A stretch of DNA of 64,000 bases from Cronobacter malonaticus LMG 23826 (lineage in GTDB: Bacteria > Pseudomonadota > Gammaproteobacteria > Enterobacterales > Enterobacteriaceae). The translations under genes and the position numbers were made by a program. Where the stretch lies: the NCBI RefSeq assembly GCF_001277215.2, contig NZ_CP013940.1, positions 3,224,001 through 3,288,000 on the forward strand. Reading direction: 5' to 3'. The notes under the pieces were generated by a model. The model had not been told where the DNA came from, ran no database searches, and saw nothing but the letters and a program-made list of their open reading frames with translations. Positions 17,220 to 27,480 of the stretch are shown piece after piece. Every line of letters starts with the position of its first letter. Position 1 is the stretch's first letter.

Positions 17220-17957
17220 ATGCGTAAAATCGCATTGTTAATTGCGATGCTTCTGGTGTCGTGCTTTTCATGGGCCAGTACAGTCAGTAGCGACAGCGTT
17301 ACCCCGATAAAAAAAGAATTAAAACAGCAGTTAATGGGTTCCCCGGTTTATATCCAGATCTTTAAGGAAGAGCGCAAGCTTGAGCTGTACGTCAAGATGG
17401 GCGAACAGTATCAGTTACTGGATAGCTACAATATCTGCAACTATTCCGGCGGTCTTGGGCCGAAACGCCGTCAGGGCGATTTCAAAAGCCCGGAAGGCTT
17501 CTATAGCGTGCAGCGCAGCCAGCTCAAACCCGACAGCCGTTTTTATAAAGCGATCAATATCGGTTTTCCGAACGCCTTTGACCGCGCTAACGGGTATGAA
17601 GGGAAGTATCTGATGATCCACGGCGCGTGCGTTTCCGTAGGCTGCTACGCGATGACCGATAAAAATATCGATGAGATTTTCCAGTTCGTCACCGGCGCGC
17701 TGGTGTTTGGTCAGCCGAACGTGCAGGTCAGCATCTATCCGTTCCGCATGACCGACGCCAATATGGAGCGCCACAAGTATTCGTACTACATCGGCTTCTG
17801 GAAACAGCTTAAGCCAGGCTACGACTACTTTATGGCGACCCGTCAGCCGCCGGTGGTCTCTGTGGTGAATGGCAGTTACGTAGTCAGCAAGCCACTCAGC
17901 AGCAGCGTGGTACACCCGCAGCTGGCGTCAAACTACACGCTCCCCGAGACAAAATAA
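17220..17957 (+). CDS. dpaA: L,D-transpeptidase-family protein DpaA/LdtF (YafK)
   Basis: Periplasmic YkuD-domain protein of 245 residues with a signal peptide of about 19 residues ([18 protein letters not shown]). In E. coli the homologue acts on peptidoglycan-bound Braun lipoprotein, releasing it from diaminopimelate. The YkuD active site is [12 protein letters not shown], near residues 138-149, with catalytic His and Cys; the domain begins around residue 40 ([19 protein letters not shown]). The RBS AAGGAAAC precedes ATG 17220. The 3' end overlaps the convergent yafJ by 30 bases. In E. coli dinB and yafK are separated by the Flag-2 remnant and dinJ-yafQ; here only 255 bases lie between them. 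Confidence 0.95.
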   Translation: MRKIALLIAMLLVSCFSWASTVSSDSVTPIKKELKQQLMGSPVYIQIFKEERKLELYVKMGEQYQLLDSYNICNYSGGLGPKRRQGDFKSPEGFYSVQRSQLKPDSRFYKAINIGFPNAFDRANGYEGKYLMIHGACVSVGCYAMTDKNIDEIFQFVTGALVFGQPNVQVSIYPFRMTDANMERHKYSYYIGFWKQLKPGYDYFMATRQPPVVSVVNGSYVVSKPLSSSVVHPQLASNYTLPETK

Positions 17958-18695
17958 CGCCCACTCGCCTGGCATGATTTTGTGCCAGGTTTCATTGCCC
18001 GTCAGCGGCTGAGTGGCGATCACCGTGACCACATCATTCGGTGTGGTCTCTTCCTGAAAATCAATTTCCACATCCTGATCGAGCAGTTTGGCGACGCCAA
18101 ACGGCGCGCGGCGCGTTATCCAGAAAAGGTTGGTAGAGCAGAACGCCATCACATAGCGCCCGTCAGATAACAGCATATTGAACACGCCCTTCTCCCGCAG
18201 TTCACCCGCCAGCTCCGCAATATAGCGAAAGACCGCCGTCATGTTGCCCGGCGTGCGCGGGTAGCGCGTGGTGAGTTTGTGCAGCAGCCAGCAGAACGCT
18301 TTTTCGCTGTCGGTTTCGCCAATCGGGCGAAACGGGCCGGTATCAAGCGAGCGGTAGCCGGTCAACTGGCCATTATGGGCGTACGTCCAGTTGCGACCCC
18401 ACAGCTCGCGGGTAAACGGATGGGTGTTTTCGAGCGCGACTTCGCCGCGGTTCGCCTGGCGGATATGCGCCACCACCGAACAGGATTTAATAGGGTAGTC
18501 CTGCACCAGTTTCGCGATGGGCGAGTTGTAGCTCGGTTGTGGATCTTTAAACGTGCGACAGCCTTTACCTTCGTAGAAGGTGATGCCCCAGCCGTCTTTA
18601 TGCGGCCCGGTTCCCCCGCCACGCTGCACGAGGCCAGTAAAGCTAAAGCAGATATCCGTCGGCACGTTGGCGCTCATCCCGAGCAGTTCGCACAT
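17928..18695 (-). CDS. yafJ: Class II glutamine amidotransferase-like protein YafJ
   Basis: A 255-residue protein, the same length as E. coli YafJ. It begins [12 protein letters not shown], so removal of Met exposes the N-terminal Cys nucleophile typical of Ntn glutamine amidotransferases. Other conserved parts are [13 protein letters not shown] (about 26-38), AHIRQANRG (about 76-84), HPFTRE and the AHNGQLTG glutamine-binding loop (about 110-117). No synthase domain is attached, so the acceptor of the released ammonia is unknown. A GAGGTGA ribosome site supports ATG 18695. It overlaps the end of dpaA on the other strand. Confidence 0.94.
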   Translation of the reverse strand: MCELLGMSANVPTDICFSFTGLVQRGGGTGPHKDGWGITFYEGKGCRTFKDPQPSYNSPIAKLVQDYPIKSCSVVAHIRQANRGEVALENTHPFTRELWGRNWTYAHNGQLTGYRSLDTGPFRPIGETDSEKAFCWLLHKLTTRYPRTPGNMTAVFRYIAELAGELREKGVFNMLLSDGRYVMAFCSTNLFWITRRAPFGVAKLLDQDVEIDFQEETTPNDVVTVIATQPLTGNETWHKIMPGEWALFCLGERVV

Positions 18696-18783
18696 AAATC
18701 ACCTCATCACACGCCGCCCTCCTTTCGGAAGGCGTCACTGGAGCAAGCCGGACGTGCGTCGCGCGCCCGGCGACAGCGCCTTA

Positions 18784-19365
18784 TCAGGCTTTGACCATCT
18801 CTTTTTCGATAAGCTGGATCAGGATGTGGATCACTTTGATATGAATTTCCTGAATACGATCAGCATAGCCAAAATGCGGCACGCGAATTTCCACATCCGC
18901 CGTTCCCGCCATTTTGCCGCCGTCTTTACCGGTCAGCGTGATGACTTTCATACCTTTGGCGCGCGCGGCGTCGATCGCTTTGATCACGTTGCCGGAGTTG
19001 CCGGAAGTAGAAATGCCGAGCAGAACATCACCCTCGCGCCCAACCGCTTCGACATAGCGGGAGAAGATATGGTCGTAACCGAAGTCGTTACCGACGCAGG
19101 AGATGTGGCTAACGTCGGAAATCGCGATCGCCGGGTAGCCCGGACGGTTTTCACGGTAGCGCCCGGTCAGCTCTTCGGCGAAGTGCATCGCGTCGCAGTG
19201 CGAGCCGCCGTTACCGCAGGAGAGCACTTTACCGCCCGCTTTGAAGCTGTCCGCCAGCAACACCGCCGCACGCTGGATAGCGTGAATATTGGCTTCATCT
19301 TTCAGAAAGTTAGCCAGCGTTTCGGCCGCTTCGTTCAGCTCGTTACGAATCAGATCCTGGTACAT
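18784..19365 (-). CDS. gmhA: Sedoheptulose 7-phosphate isomerase
   Basis: First enzyme of ADP-heptose synthesis for the lipopolysaccharide inner core, converting sedoheptulose 7-phosphate to D-glycero-D-manno-heptose 7-phosphate. It has 193 residues (E. coli 192) and a SIS domain with the phosphate-binding loops [17 protein letters not shown] (near 49-65) and [11 protein letters not shown] (near 116-126). The zinc ligands His61 and Glu65 are present. The ribosome site AAGGA supports ATG 19365. It is divergent from fadE. The later phosphatase gmhB is at 36789-37349 in this window. Confidence 0.97.
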   Translation of the reverse strand: MYQDLIRNELNEAAETLANFLKDEANIHAIQRAAVLLADSFKAGGKVLSCGNGGSHCDAMHFAEELTGRYRENRPGYPAIAISDVSHISCVGNDFGYDHIFSRYVEAVGREGDVLLGISTSGNSGNVIKAIDAARAKGMKVITLTGKDGGKMAGTADVEIRVPHFGYADRIQEIHIKVIHILIQLIEKEMVKA

Positions 19366-19554
19366 GAGGAATATCCTTCAGCATTAAAAAGTAACCGGAT
19401 GCAGTGTACCGGATAGCGCCGGGAGCGAGAAGCGCTACACCGCGCCGGGCACACAGGTTTTGCGTTTACGTGCAGCAACAATGTGAGCCAGGTTGTAATT
19501 ATTTTGTGAACGCATTGCTAAAAAAAGCAACATCCTCTACAACCATATCATCAC

Positions 19555-19571
19555 AAGTGGTCAGACCTCCT
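19555..19571 (+). promoter_or_regulatory. FadR operator upstream of fadE
   Basis: AAGTGGTCAGACCTCCT contains the TGGTCAGACC core of FadR sites and sits 22 bases before the fadE start. It implies repression of fadE when long-chain acyl-CoA is low. Confidence 0.85.
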
Positions 19572-19593
19572 ACAAGCAAGGGAGCTTTTCTTT

Positions 19594-22038
19594 ATGATGA
19601 TCTTGAGTATCGTTGCCACCCTCGTTCTTATTGGTGCGCTGTTTTACCATCGCGTCAGCCTGCCGCTCAGCAGTCTGATCCTGCTCGCCTGGACCGCCGC
19701 GCTCAGCGCCGTCGGTCTCTGGTCGCTGTGGCTGCTGGTGCCGCTGGCGATCATTCTGGTGCCTCTCAACGTTACGCCGGTGCGTAAATCGCTGATCTCC
19801 GCCCCGGTGTTCCGCGGTTTTCGTAAAGTGATGCCGCCGATGTCGCGCACGGAGAAAGAAGCGATCGACGCCGGGACGACCTGGTGGGAAGGCGATCTGT
19901 TCCGCGGCAACCCGGACTGGCAGAAGCTTCATAACTACCCGCAGCCGAAGCTGACCGCCGAAGAGCAGGCGTTTCTCGACGGCCCGGTGGAAGAAGCGTG
20001 CCGCATGGCGAACGACTTCCAGATAACCCACGAAATGGCGGATCTGCCGCCGGAGCTGTGGGCGTTCCTGAAAGAGCATCGCTTCTTCGCGATGATCATC
20101 AAAAAAGAGTACGGCGGTCTGGAGTTCTCGGCTTACGCGCAGTCCCGCGTGCTGCAAAAACTCGCTGGCGTCTCCGGCATTCTCGCCATCACCGTTGGCG
20201 TGCCGAACTCCCTCGGCCCAGGCGAACTGCTGCAACACTACGGCACCGACGCGCAGAAAAACCATTACCTGCCGCGTCTGGCACGTGGCCAGGAAATCCC
20301 CTGCTTTGCGCTGACCAGCCCGGAAGCCGGCTCTGACGCCGGTGCCATCCCGGATACCGGCGTGGTCTGCATGGGCGAGTGGCAGGGCGAGCAGGTGCTC
20401 GGCATGCGCCTCACCTGGAACAAGCGCTACATTACGCTCGCGCCTATCGCCACCGTACTGGGCCTCGCGTTTAAACTCTCTGACCCGGATCGTCTGCTGG
20501 GCGGCGAGCAGGAGCTCGGCATTACCTGTGCGCTGATCCCGACAAACACGCCGGGGGTGGAAATCGGCCGTCGCCACTTCCCGCTCAACGTACCGTTCCA
20601 GAACGGGCCAACGCGCGGCAAAGATATCTTTGTGCCTATCGACTACATTATCGGCGGGCCAAAAATGGCCGGTCAGGGCTGGCGTATGCTGGTGGAATGC
20701 CTGTCGGTGGGCCGCGGCATTACGCTGCCGTCTAACTCGACCGGTAGCCTGAAGTCGATTGCGCTCGCCACCGGTGCGTATGCTCATATTCGCCGTCAGT
20801 TCAAAGTCTCTATCGGTAAGATGGAAGGGATTGAAGAGCCGCTGGCGCGCATCGCCGGTAACGCCTACGTGATGGACGCCGCGGCATCGCTGATTACTTA
20901 TGGCATTATGCTTGGTGAAAAACCGGCGGTTCTGTCGGCGATTGTGAAATATCACTGCACCCACCGTGGTCAGCAGTCCATTATTGATGCGATGGATATC
21001 GCAGGCGGTAAAGGCATTATGCTCGGCGAAGGCAACTTCCTGGCACGCGCTTACCAGGGCGCGCCTATCGCGATTACCGTGGAAGGCGCGAATATCCTGA
21101 CCCGCACCATGATGATCTTCGGCCAGGGCGCGATCCGCTGCCATCCGTATGTGCTGGAAGAGATGGCGGCCGCGCAGAATAACGACGTAAACGCCTTCGA
21201 TAAGCTGCTGTTCCGCCATATCGGTCACGTGGGCAGCAACCTGGTGCGCAGCTTCTGGCTTGGCCTGACCAACGGCCTGACCAGCCGCAGCCCGACCCGC
21301 GACGCGACGCGCCGTTACTACCAGCATATCAACCGCCTGAGCGCCAGCCTGGCCCTGCTCTCCGACATGTCGATGGCGGTACTGGGCGGCAGCCTGAAGC
21401 GTCGCGAGCGTATCTCGGCGCGCCTGGGCGATGTGCTGAGCCAGCTCTATCTGGCCTCGGCAGTCCTGAAACGCTATGACGACGAAGGCCGCCAGGAAGC
21501 GGATCTCCCGCTGGTGCACTGGGGCGTGCAGGATGCGCTGCATCAGGCCGAGCAGGCGATTAGCGATCTGCTGCGTAACTTCCCTAATGGCGCGGTGGCT
21601 GGCCTGTTGAGCCTGGCGATTTTCCCGGCGGGCCGCCGTTACGACGCGCCTTCCGATAAGCTCGATCACAAACTTGCGAAGATCCTGCAAACGCCGTCGG
21701 CGACCCGTTCACGCATCGGCCGCGGTCAGTACCTGACGCCGAGCGAGCATAACCCGGTCGGGCTGCTGGAGCAGGCGCTGCTGGAGGTGATGGCCGCCGA
21801 TCCTATCCACCAGCGGCTCTGCAAAGAGATGGGCAAAAACCTGCCGTTTACCCGTCTTGATGAGCTGGCGAAACGCGCCCTGAAAGAAGGCCGTATCAGT
21901 GAAGACGAAGCCGCCATTCTTATCCGCGCCGAAGAGAGCCGTCTGCGCAGCATTAACGTAGACGATTTTGAGCCGGACGCGCTGGCGACACAGCCGGTAA
22001 AGCTGCCGGAGGCGGTACGTAAAGTCGAAGCAGCCTGA
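19594..22038 (+). CDS. fadE: Acyl-CoA dehydrogenase FadE
   Basis: Flavin enzyme that performs the first oxidation of fatty-acid beta-oxidation, acyl-CoA to trans-2-enoyl-CoA. It has 814 residues, exactly E. coli length. The N-terminus holds two hydrophobic segments (about 3-16 and 24-50) that may anchor it to the inner membrane. The dehydrogenase domain follows, with [35 protein letters not shown] (FAD/substrate binding) and the region around [19 protein letters not shown]. The C-terminal domain is specific to the FadE group. The ATG at 19594 is supported by the E. coli start and a FadR site just upstream. A 706-codon frame on the other strand is a shadow of this gene. Confidence 0.97.
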   Translation: MMILSIVATLVLIGALFYHRVSLPLSSLILLAWTAALSAVGLWSLWLLVPLAIILVPLNVTPVRKSLISAPVFRGFRKVMPPMSRTEKEAIDAGTTWWEGDLFRGNPDWQKLHNYPQPKLTAEEQAFLDGPVEEACRMANDFQITHEMADLPPELWAFLKEHRFFAMIIKKEYGGLEFSAYAQSRVLQKLAGVSGILAITVGVPNSLGPGELLQHYGTDAQKNHYLPRLARGQEIPCFALTSPEAGSDAGAIPDTGVVCMGEWQGEQVLGMRLTWNKRYITLAPIATVLGLAFKLSDPDRLLGGEQELGITCALIPTNTPGVEIGRRHFPLNVPFQNGPTRGKDIFVPIDYIIGGPKMAGQGWRMLVECLSVGRGITLPSNSTGSLKSIALATGAYAHIRRQFKVSIGKMEGIEEPLARIAGNAYVMDAAASLITYGIMLGEKPAVLSAIVKYHCTHRGQQSIIDAMDIAGGKGIMLGEGNFLARAYQGAPIAITVEGANILTRTMMIFGQGAIRCHPYVLEEMAAAQNNDVNAFDKLLFRHIGHVGSNLVRSFWLGLTNGLTSRSPTRDATRRYYQHINRLSASLALLSDMSMAVLGGSLKRRERISARLGDVLSQLYLASAVLKRYDDEGRQEADLPLVHWGVQDALHQAEQAISDLLRNFPNGAVAGLLSLAIFPAGRRYDAPSDKLDHKLAKILQTPSATRSRIGRGQYLTPSEHNPVGLLEQALLEVMAADPIHQRLCKEMGKNLPFTRLDELAKRALKEGRISEDEAAILIRAEESRLRSINVDDFEPDALATQPVKLPEAVRKVEAA

Positions 22039-22049
22039 TTCTGGCCTGT

Positions 22050-22079
22050 AAAAAACCCCGCTCCGGCGGGGTTTTTTAT
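22050..22079 (+). terminator. Terminator of fadE
   Basis: AAAAACCCCGC / GCGGGGTTTTTT hairpin with T run, 12 bases after the stop. Confidence 0.9.
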
Positions 22080-22144
22080 TGCCTCGCATCCTGTCGCGTG
22101 CATGATAAAGTGACCAGAGTTGCCAATGACGGGGGAGTCTGAAC

Positions 22145-22915
22145 GTGTCTGGTTTAAAAATTTCGCTGATGCAGCAGCCGCTGAGCTGGATGGACGGGCC
22201 CGCTAACCTGCGCCACTTCGATGTGCTGCTGGAAAAAGTGCAGGGACGGGATCTGATTGTGCTGCCGGAGATGTTTACCACGGGCTTTGCGATGGAAGCC
22301 GCGCAGTCGTCGCTGCCCGAAGAGACCGTCGTCGCCTGGATGCAGGAAAAAGCCCGCCAGACCGGCGCGATGGTAGCCGGCAGTGCGGCGTTGCAGAGCG
22401 AGCGCGGACCGGTGAACCGTTTTTTATTAGTGGAGCCGCAGGGCGCGGTGCATCGCTACGATAAACGGCATCTGTTCCGCATGGCCGATGAGCATCAGCA
22501 TTATGTGGCGGGCGACACGCGCCTGGTGGTGGAATGGCGCGGCTGGCGCATTCTGCCGCTGGTCTGTTACGACCTGCGCTTTCCGGTGTGGTCGCGCAAC
22601 CGCGACGATTACGACCTGGCGCTGTATGTAGCGAACTGGCCTGCTCCACGCGCCCTGCACTGGCAGGCGCTGCTGACCGCACGCGCTATTGAGAACCAGG
22701 CGTATGTCGCGGGCTGTAACCGCGTCGGCAGCGACGGCAACGGTCATCACTACCGCGGCGACAGCCGCATCATTAACCCGCAGGGCGACATTATCGCCGC
22801 GAGCGAGCCACATCAGGCGGTACGCGTGGAAGCCGAATTGTCGCTGGAATCGCTTAAAGAGTATCGTGAGAAATTCCCGGCCTGGCAGGACGCCGACCGG
22901 TTTACGCTTGAGTAA
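22145..22915 (+). CDS. yafV: Omega-amidase of the nitrilase family (YafV)
   Basis: Carbon-nitrogen hydrolase of 256 residues, equal to E. coli YafV. It hydrolyses alpha-ketoglutaramate-type omega-amides formed in methionine salvage and glutamine transamination. The catalytic triad is visible: Glu42 (LPEMF), Lys107 (YDKRHLF) and Cys141 (LVCYDLRFP). Translation begins at GTG 22145, with a GGGGGAG ribosome site upstream. It is a separate unit between the fadE terminator and a hairpin shared with tRNA-Asp. Confidence 0.95.
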   Translation: MSGLKISLMQQPLSWMDGPANLRHFDVLLEKVQGRDLIVLPEMFTTGFAMEAAQSSLPEETVVAWMQEKARQTGAMVAGSAALQSERGPVNRFLLVEPQGAVHRYDKRHLFRMADEHQHYVAGDTRLVVEWRGWRILPLVCYDLRFPVWSRNRDDYDLALYVANWPAPRALHWQALLTARAIENQAYVAGCNRVGSDGNGHHYRGDSRIINPQGDIIAASEPHQAVRVEAELSLESLKEYREKFPAWQDADRFTLE

Positions 22916-22966
22916 AACGCCACGGGTCGTTTGCGGCCCGCCTTTTTTCATGACGCTGAAATGACG

Positions 22967-22996
22967 AAAGCCCGAATCATTGCTGATTCGGGCTTT
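22967..22996 (-). terminator. Terminator of tRNA-Asp
   Basis: A perfect 13-base stem, AAAGCCCGAATCA / TGATTCGGGCTTT, with a 4-base loop, nine bases beyond the tRNA 3' end. It may also stop transcription from yafV. Confidence 0.8.
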
Positions 22997-23004
22997 CTGA
23001 ATAG

Positions 23005-23081
23005 TGGCGGAACGGACGGGACTCGAACCCGCGACCCCCTGCGTGACAGGCAGGTATTCTAACCGACTGAACTACCGCTCC
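23005..23081 (-). tRNA. aspV: tRNA-Asp (anticodon GUC)
   Basis: A 77-base tRNA with encoded CCA, acceptor stem GGAGCGG / CCGTTCC and anticodon loop CCTGTCACG (GTC, aspartate). Identical in sequence to the second copy at 31204-31280. It sits between yafV and dnaQ; aspV adjoins dnaQ in E. coli. Confidence 0.97.
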
Positions 23082-23213
23082 GCGTTGTGTTCCCCTGGGA
23101 ACGGGGCGAATATTACGGGCTGGCCCCGGTGCCGTCAACGCTTTTTCTCACATTTTGAATCGTTTGCTTTAAAAATCGCCCGCACGGCGAATTTGTCAGC
23201 GTTTTCAGCATAT

Positions 23214-23945
23214 TCAGGCGCGCCAGAGGCAGCTGCCGCCCTTCTTCTGCACCAGATCGAGACGCGATTCATGTGCCGCCAGCTCTTCATCACACGCCCG
23301 AACCACTTTCAGGCGCGACGCCTGGCGTACCACACGCTGAATGCCGGTGTCGCCCTGCTGCTGTTGCCCGTCACCTTCCATCGCGAACGCAATAGACGTC
23401 TGCCCGCCGGTCATCGCCAGATAGACATCCGCGAGGATCTGGGAGTCGAGTAACGCCCCGTGCAGCGTACGCTTGGTGTTGTCTATTTCATAACGCGAAC
23501 ATAACGCATCGAGGCTGTTGCGCTTGCCCGGGAACATCTTACGGGCCAGCGCCAGGCTGTCGGTGATTTTGCAGAACGTTTCGGTTTTCGGAATGCCGCG
23601 GTTGAGCATGCCGAATTCGTAATCCATAAAGCCGATATCGAACGAAGCGTTATGAATGACCAGTTCAGCGCCGCGGATGTAATCAAGAAAATCATCCACC
23701 ACATCGCCGAAAACCGGTTTATTCAGCAAAAACTCATCGGAAATCCCGTGAACCATAAAAGCTTCCGGGTCCACCAGCCGGTCGGGCTTCAGGTAGACGT
23801 GGAAGTTATTGCCGGTCAGGCGGCGGTTGATGACTTCGACCGCCCCGATTTCAATAATGCGGTGCCCTTCATAATGGGCGCCTATCTGGTTCATACCGGT
23901 GGTTTCGGTATCCAGAACGATCTGTCGTGTAATAGCTGTGCTCAT
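23214..23945 (-). CDS. dnaQ: DNA polymerase III epsilon subunit (proofreading exonuclease)
   Basis: The 3'-5' exonuclease that proofreads for the replicative polymerase alpha subunit (dnaE, also in this window). It has 243 residues, equal to E. coli. The exonuclease motifs are ExoI LDTETTG (Asp12, Glu14), Exo[18 protein letters not shown] (Asp near 103) and Exo[15 protein letters not shown]. The C-terminal segment, about 190-243, ending in [10 protein letters not shown], binds polymerase alpha. It is divergent from rnhA with 52 bases between the two starts, so the promoters must overlap as in E. coli. Confidence 0.98.
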   Translation of the reverse strand: MSTAITRQIVLDTETTGMNQIGAHYEGHRIIEIGAVEVINRRLTGNNFHVYLKPDRLVDPEAFMVHGISDEFLLNKPVFGDVVDDFLDYIRGAELVIHNASFDIGFMDYEFGMLNRGIPKTETFCKITDSLALARKMFPGKRNSLDALCSRYEIDNTKRTLHGALLDSQILADVYLAMTGGQTSIAFAMEGDGQQQQGDTGIQRVVRQASRLKVVRACDEELAAHESRLDLVQKKGGSCLWRA

Positions 23946-23997
23946 AGCGCTCGTTTATGTCAGACTTGGCTTTTTACTCACAGGAAGTCTACCAGAG

Positions 23998-24474
23998 ATG
24001 CGTAAACAGGTAGAAATTTTCACCGATGGATCTTGTCTCGGCAACCCGGGGCCTGGCGGCTACGGCGCTATCCTGCGCTACAAACAGCATGAGCGGACCT
24101 TCAGCGCGGGCTATCGCCTGACTACCAATAACCGTATGGAACTGATGGCGGCGATTGTCTCCCTTGAGGCGCTGCGCGAGCACTGCATTGTGACGCTCAG
24201 CACCGACAGCCAGTATGTGCGCCAGGGCATCACGCAATGGATCCATAACTGGAAAAAGCGCGGCTGGAAAACCGCCGAGAAGAAACCGGTGAAAAATGTC
24301 GATTTATGGCAGCGGCTGGATGCGGCGCTGAGCCAGCATGAAATCAAATGGGAGTGGGTCAAAGGCCACGCCGGTCACCCGGAAAACGAACGCTGCGACG
24401 AACTGGCCCGCGCGGCGGCCATGGCCCCGACGCTGGAAGATACCGGTTATCAACCGGAAGCGACAGCCAGCTAA
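23998..24474 (+). CDS. rnhA: Ribonuclease HI
   Basis: Cleaves the RNA strand of RNA-DNA hybrids and limits replication starting outside oriC. It has 158 residues from ATG 23998 ([20 protein letters not shown]), close to the E. coli 155. The carboxylate site includes Asp10 ([11 protein letters not shown]), the Glu of NNRMELMA, the Asp of STDSQYVR and the Asp of [10 protein letters not shown]; the basic handle region [15 protein letters not shown] is present. The 33 codons upstream in the open frame overlap dnaQ and are not coding. It ends in a four-base overlap with convergent yafS. Confidence 0.98.
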   Translation: MRKQVEIFTDGSCLGNPGPGGYGAILRYKQHERTFSAGYRLTTNNRMELMAAIVSLEALREHCIVTLSTDSQYVRQGITQWIHNWKKRGWKTAEKKPVKNVDLWQRLDAALSQHEIKWEWVKGHAGHPENERCDELARAAAMAPTLEDTGYQPEATAS

Positions 24475-25187
24475 GGTTTACGGTACTGGCGCGTGGCACC
24501 GACCGCCGGGCGCAGGTGGGTACGGGCGCGCGGCTTCATTAACGGGTTTATCGTCAACGGGATGGTGCGCTTACGCGCCACCATCACCTGTAAACACCCC
24601 AGTGCCGGCAGATGTTTGGTCAGCATCTTTCCGCCCTGCCGACACCACGGCAATACCTGGCAACGGCTGTAATAGAGCAGCTCGAAATTAAGCAGCGATA
24701 GCCAGTCCATCTGGCGCATCATGGTAAACATCCGGCTATTCACGGGCGGGCGCTTACGCACAAACGGCAGAAGTTTGGCGGCTCCAAGCAGGCTAACCGG
24801 GTTGAAGCCCGTCATAATGAGCCAGCCATCGTCAATCAGCACGCGGTCGGCCTCGTTGAGCAGACGGTGCGGATCGGGGCACCAGGGCAGCGTATGCGCC
24901 AGCAGACAGGCATCCACAGATTTTGCGGCAAACGGCAGATGCAGCGGATCGCACTTAACCTGCAACGCGTCGCCCTGCAGCGCGACATTGACCTGATGTG
25001 AAATCGCGCAGGCTTCGGTGTTTATCTCCGCGCTGAGATTGCCTATCTTAAGTAAATGAAAGCCATACATTTTCCCAAGCCAGGGCTGGAGTTCCCGCTC
25101 AAGCGTCGCGCGGTAATGCTCGCCCCAGGAAAACGCATCCCAGTGGGCCGGTGCGCTGAGTGTCGCGGGTGTCCTTGCCGGTTTCAT
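24471..25187 (-). CDS. yafS: SAM-dependent methyltransferase-like protein YafS
   Basis: A 238-residue protein from ATG 25187 ([22 protein letters not shown]), preceded by GGAAGG; a GTG one codon earlier is possible. It has the class I methyltransferase fold: [14 protein letters not shown] near the usual glycine-rich strand, then [36 protein letters not shown], as in the Methyltransf_11 family. The first SAM motif is weak (GNL rather than GxGxG), so binding is uncertain. The substrate is not known. It is divergent from gloB, with 32 bases between the two starts. Confidence 0.88.
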   Translation of the reverse strand: MKPARTPATLSAPAHWDAFSWGEHYRATLERELQPWLGKMYGFHLLKIGNLSAEINTEACAISHQVNVALQGDALQVKCDPLHLPFAAKSVDACLLAHTLPWCPDPHRLLNEADRVLIDDGWLIMTGFNPVSLLGAAKLLPFVRKRPPVNSRMFTMMRQMDWLSLLNFELLYYSRCQVLPWCRQGGKMLTKHLPALGCLQVMVARKRTIPLTINPLMKPRARTHLRPAVGATRQYRKP

Positions 25188-25219
25188 CACTACCTTCCGT
25201 AACGCATAAGAGGTGATTT

Positions 25220-25975
25220 ATGAATCTTAACAGTATTCCCGCTTTCGAGGATAACTACATCTGGGTGTTGAATGATGATGAAGGAAAATGCCTGCTTGTC
25301 GACCCGGGCGAGGCAGAACCCGTTTTTCGCGCCCTTGAGGAAAACCAGTGGCAGCCGGTGGCTATCCTGCTTACGCATCACCATCACGACCATACGGGCG
25401 GCGTACAAGCGTTAGTGGCGCGTTTCCCGGATATCGTCGTATACGGGCCGGAAGAAACCCGCAGCAAAGGCGCGCAGGTTATAGTCAACGATGGCGAGAA
25501 GTTCAACGTTCTGGGTTGTGAATTCCTTGCGTTCTCTACGCCAGGTCACACTTTAGGACATTTCTCATATTTCAGTTTCCCTTATCTTTTCTGCGGCGAC
25601 ACGATGTTTTCCGCAGGCTGTGGACGCCTCTTTGAAGGCACGCCCGCGCAGATGTATCACTCCTTTCAGAAAATAAACGCGCTGCCTGAAAATACCCTTA
25701 TTTGCTGCGCCCATGAGTACACATTAAGCAATCTTAAGTTTTTAGTGGCTATTTTGCCGGACGATCCGGTTTTAACCCAATATTATCGAGAAGTTAATGA
25801 GTTACGTGCGAAAAATCAAAAAACACTCCCCTCAATTCTTAAAAATGAGCGCCAAATAAATCTTTACCTCCGTCTGGAAGACGATGATTTAATTGATAAA
25901 ATTAATCCAGATCTGCGGTTGTCAACTCCTGAGGAGAGATTTGCATGGTTAAGGTCAAAGAAAGATAACTTCTAG
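25220..25975 (+). CDS. gloB: Hydroxyacylglutathione hydrolase (glyoxalase II)
   Basis: Hydrolyses S-lactoylglutathione to D-lactate and glutathione, completing methylglyoxal detoxification. It has 251 residues, the same as E. coli. The metallo-beta-lactamase metal motif THHHHDH is at residues 52-58, with further ligands in [15 protein letters not shown] and CCAHEYT. C-terminal substrate-binding residues include NERQIN. The gene's 3' half is clearly more AT-rich than its neighbours. It is divergent from yafS. Confidence 0.97.
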   Translation: MNLNSIPAFEDNYIWVLNDDEGKCLLVDPGEAEPVFRALEENQWQPVAILLTHHHHDHTGGVQALVARFPDIVVYGPEETRSKGAQVIVNDGEKFNVLGCEFLAFSTPGHTLGHFSYFSFPYLFCGDTMFSAGCGRLFEGTPAQMYHSFQKINALPENTLICCAHEYTLSNLKFLVAILPDDPVLTQYYREVNELRAKNQKTLPSILKNERQINLYLRLEDDDLIDKINPDLRLSTPEERFAWLRSKKDNF

Positions 25976-26046
25976 AAATTCTTGCTTGTGTTCGGGAAAC
26001 TTCGCCGTTATCATTGCTCGTCTTTTAAGCAACTATTGACACACAC

Positions 26047-27420
26047 ATGAAGGCAAAAGCGATCTTACTCGCCTCTGTCCTGCTTGTGGGGTGCCAGGCG
26101 TCTCAACATGACGGCGGCGTTCAACAGCATGCACAGAGCCTTTCTGCGGCTGGTCAAGGGGAAGCAGGAAAGTTCGCTGGTCGAGCGGCTTCTGCGCGTT
26201 GGATGGATGATGGAACATTCCTCGCGCAAGATCAGGACCTGTGGACTTTCATTGGCGACGAGCTAAAGATGGGGATTCCGGAAAATGACCGGATCCGCGA
26301 ACAAAAACTGAAGTACTTGAGTAATAAGAGCTATCTCCACGATGTAACTTTACGGGCAGAGCCGTATATGTACTGGATAGCCGGGCAGATTAAAAAACGT
26401 AATATGCCAATGGAACTGGTACTACTACCCATAGTGGAGAGCGCTTTTAACCCCCACGCGACATCTGGCGCGAATGCCGCAGGCATCTGGCAGATTGTCC
26501 CGAGCACGGGGCGGAATTATGGTTTAAAACAGACCCGAAATTACGACGCGCGTCGTGACGTGGTGGCCTCAACCACTGCCGCACTGAACATGATGCAGCG
26601 TCTGAACCGGATGTTTGACGGCGACTGGTTACTGACTGTCGCGGCTTACAACAGCGGTGAAGGTCGTGTATTGAAGGCAATGAAAGCGAATAAAGCACGT
26701 GGCAAACCCACGGATTTTTGGTCGCTCTCACTGCCACAGGAAACCAAAATTTACGTGCCGAAAATGCTGGCGTTGAGTGACATACTCAAAAACAGCAAGC
26801 GGTATGGGGTGCGTTTACCGACAACGGATGAGAGCCGCGCGCTGGCACGCGTGAAGGTGAATAATCCGGTGGAAATGGAACAACTGGCGGAAATGGCCGG
26901 GATTTCAGTGAACAAACTGAAAACCTTCAACGCCGGCGTTAAGGGCTCTACCCTCGGCGTGAGCGGGCCGCAGTACGTGATGGTTCCACAGAAACATGCG
27001 CAGCAGTTGCGTACGTCTCTGGCCGCCGGTGAAATCGCTGCCGTTCAACCGACTATGGTTGCGGATAATTCACTGTCTGCGCGGACGTATAAAGTCCGTT
27101 CTGGCGATACGCTTTCCGCGATTGCCGCACGGATGAACGTCAGCACTAAAGATTTGCAGCGCTGGAACAATCTGCGCGGAGCGAAGCTGAAACCAGGCCA
27201 GACGCTCTCTGTCGGTACGGTCAGCGGCGCAGGTGAACTGGCGAGCAATAACGACAGCATCACCTATAAAGTGCGCAAGGGCGATTCGCTCGCAAGCATT
27301 GCTAAGCGTCACGGCGTTAACATTAAGGATGTGTTGCGCTGGAACAGCGATACGGACAATCTGCAACCGGGCGATCAAATCACCCTGTTTGTGAAGAACA
27401 GTTCGACGCCAGATTCCTGA
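26047..27420 (+). CDS. mltD: Membrane-bound lytic murein transglycosylase D
   Basis: Outer-membrane lipoprotein that cuts glycan strands of peptidoglycan, leaving 1,6-anhydro ends. It has 457 residues (E. coli 452). The signal peptide ends in lipobox LVGC with lipidated Cys16. The SLT domain has catalytic Glu131 (LPIVESAFNPHATSG), followed by AAGIWQIVPSTGRNYGL and the AAYNSGEGRV motif. Two LysM peptidoglycan-binding repeats lie near residues 347-390 and 405-449 (KVRSGDTLSAIA and KVRKGDSLASIA). It starts 71 bases after gloB and has its own terminator. Confidence 0.96.
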   Translation: MKAKAILLASVLLVGCQASQHDGGVQQHAQSLSAAGQGEAGKFAGRAASARWMDDGTFLAQDQDLWTFIGDELKMGIPENDRIREQKLKYLSNKSYLHDVTLRAEPYMYWIAGQIKKRNMPMELVLLPIVESAFNPHATSGANAAGIWQIVPSTGRNYGLKQTRNYDARRDVVASTTAALNMMQRLNRMFDGDWLLTVAAYNSGEGRVLKAMKANKARGKPTDFWSLSLPQETKIYVPKMLALSDILKNSKRYGVRLPTTDESRALARVKVNNPVEMEQLAEMAGISVNKLKTFNAGVKGSTLGVSGPQYVMVPQKHAQQLRTSLAAGEIAAVQPTMVADNSLSARTYKVRSGDTLSAIAARMNVSTKDLQRWNNLRGAKLKPGQTLSVGTVSGAGELASNNDSITYKVRKGDSLASIAKRHGVNIKDVLRWNSDTDNLQPGDQITLFVKNSSTPDS

Positions 27421-27438
27421 CGACAAGCCGTATGAACA

Positions 27439-27475
27439 AGAAAGGCACCGATTCCCCCGGTGCCTTTTTCTTTTC
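27439..27475. terminator. Terminator between mltD and yafE
   Basis: AAAGGCACCG / CGGTGCCTTT with T-rich sequence after it on the plus strand and a shorter A/T run on the other; it lies between the convergent mltD and yafE stops. Confidence 0.88.
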
Positions 27476-27480
27476 TGGCA

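Noticed and set aside
19570..21690. A 706-codon open frame antisense to fadE
   Set aside because: fadE is full length and matches its family along the whole gene. The antisense frame arises from GC-rich codon bias, has low-complexity Arg/His/Gln-rich translation and no family features.
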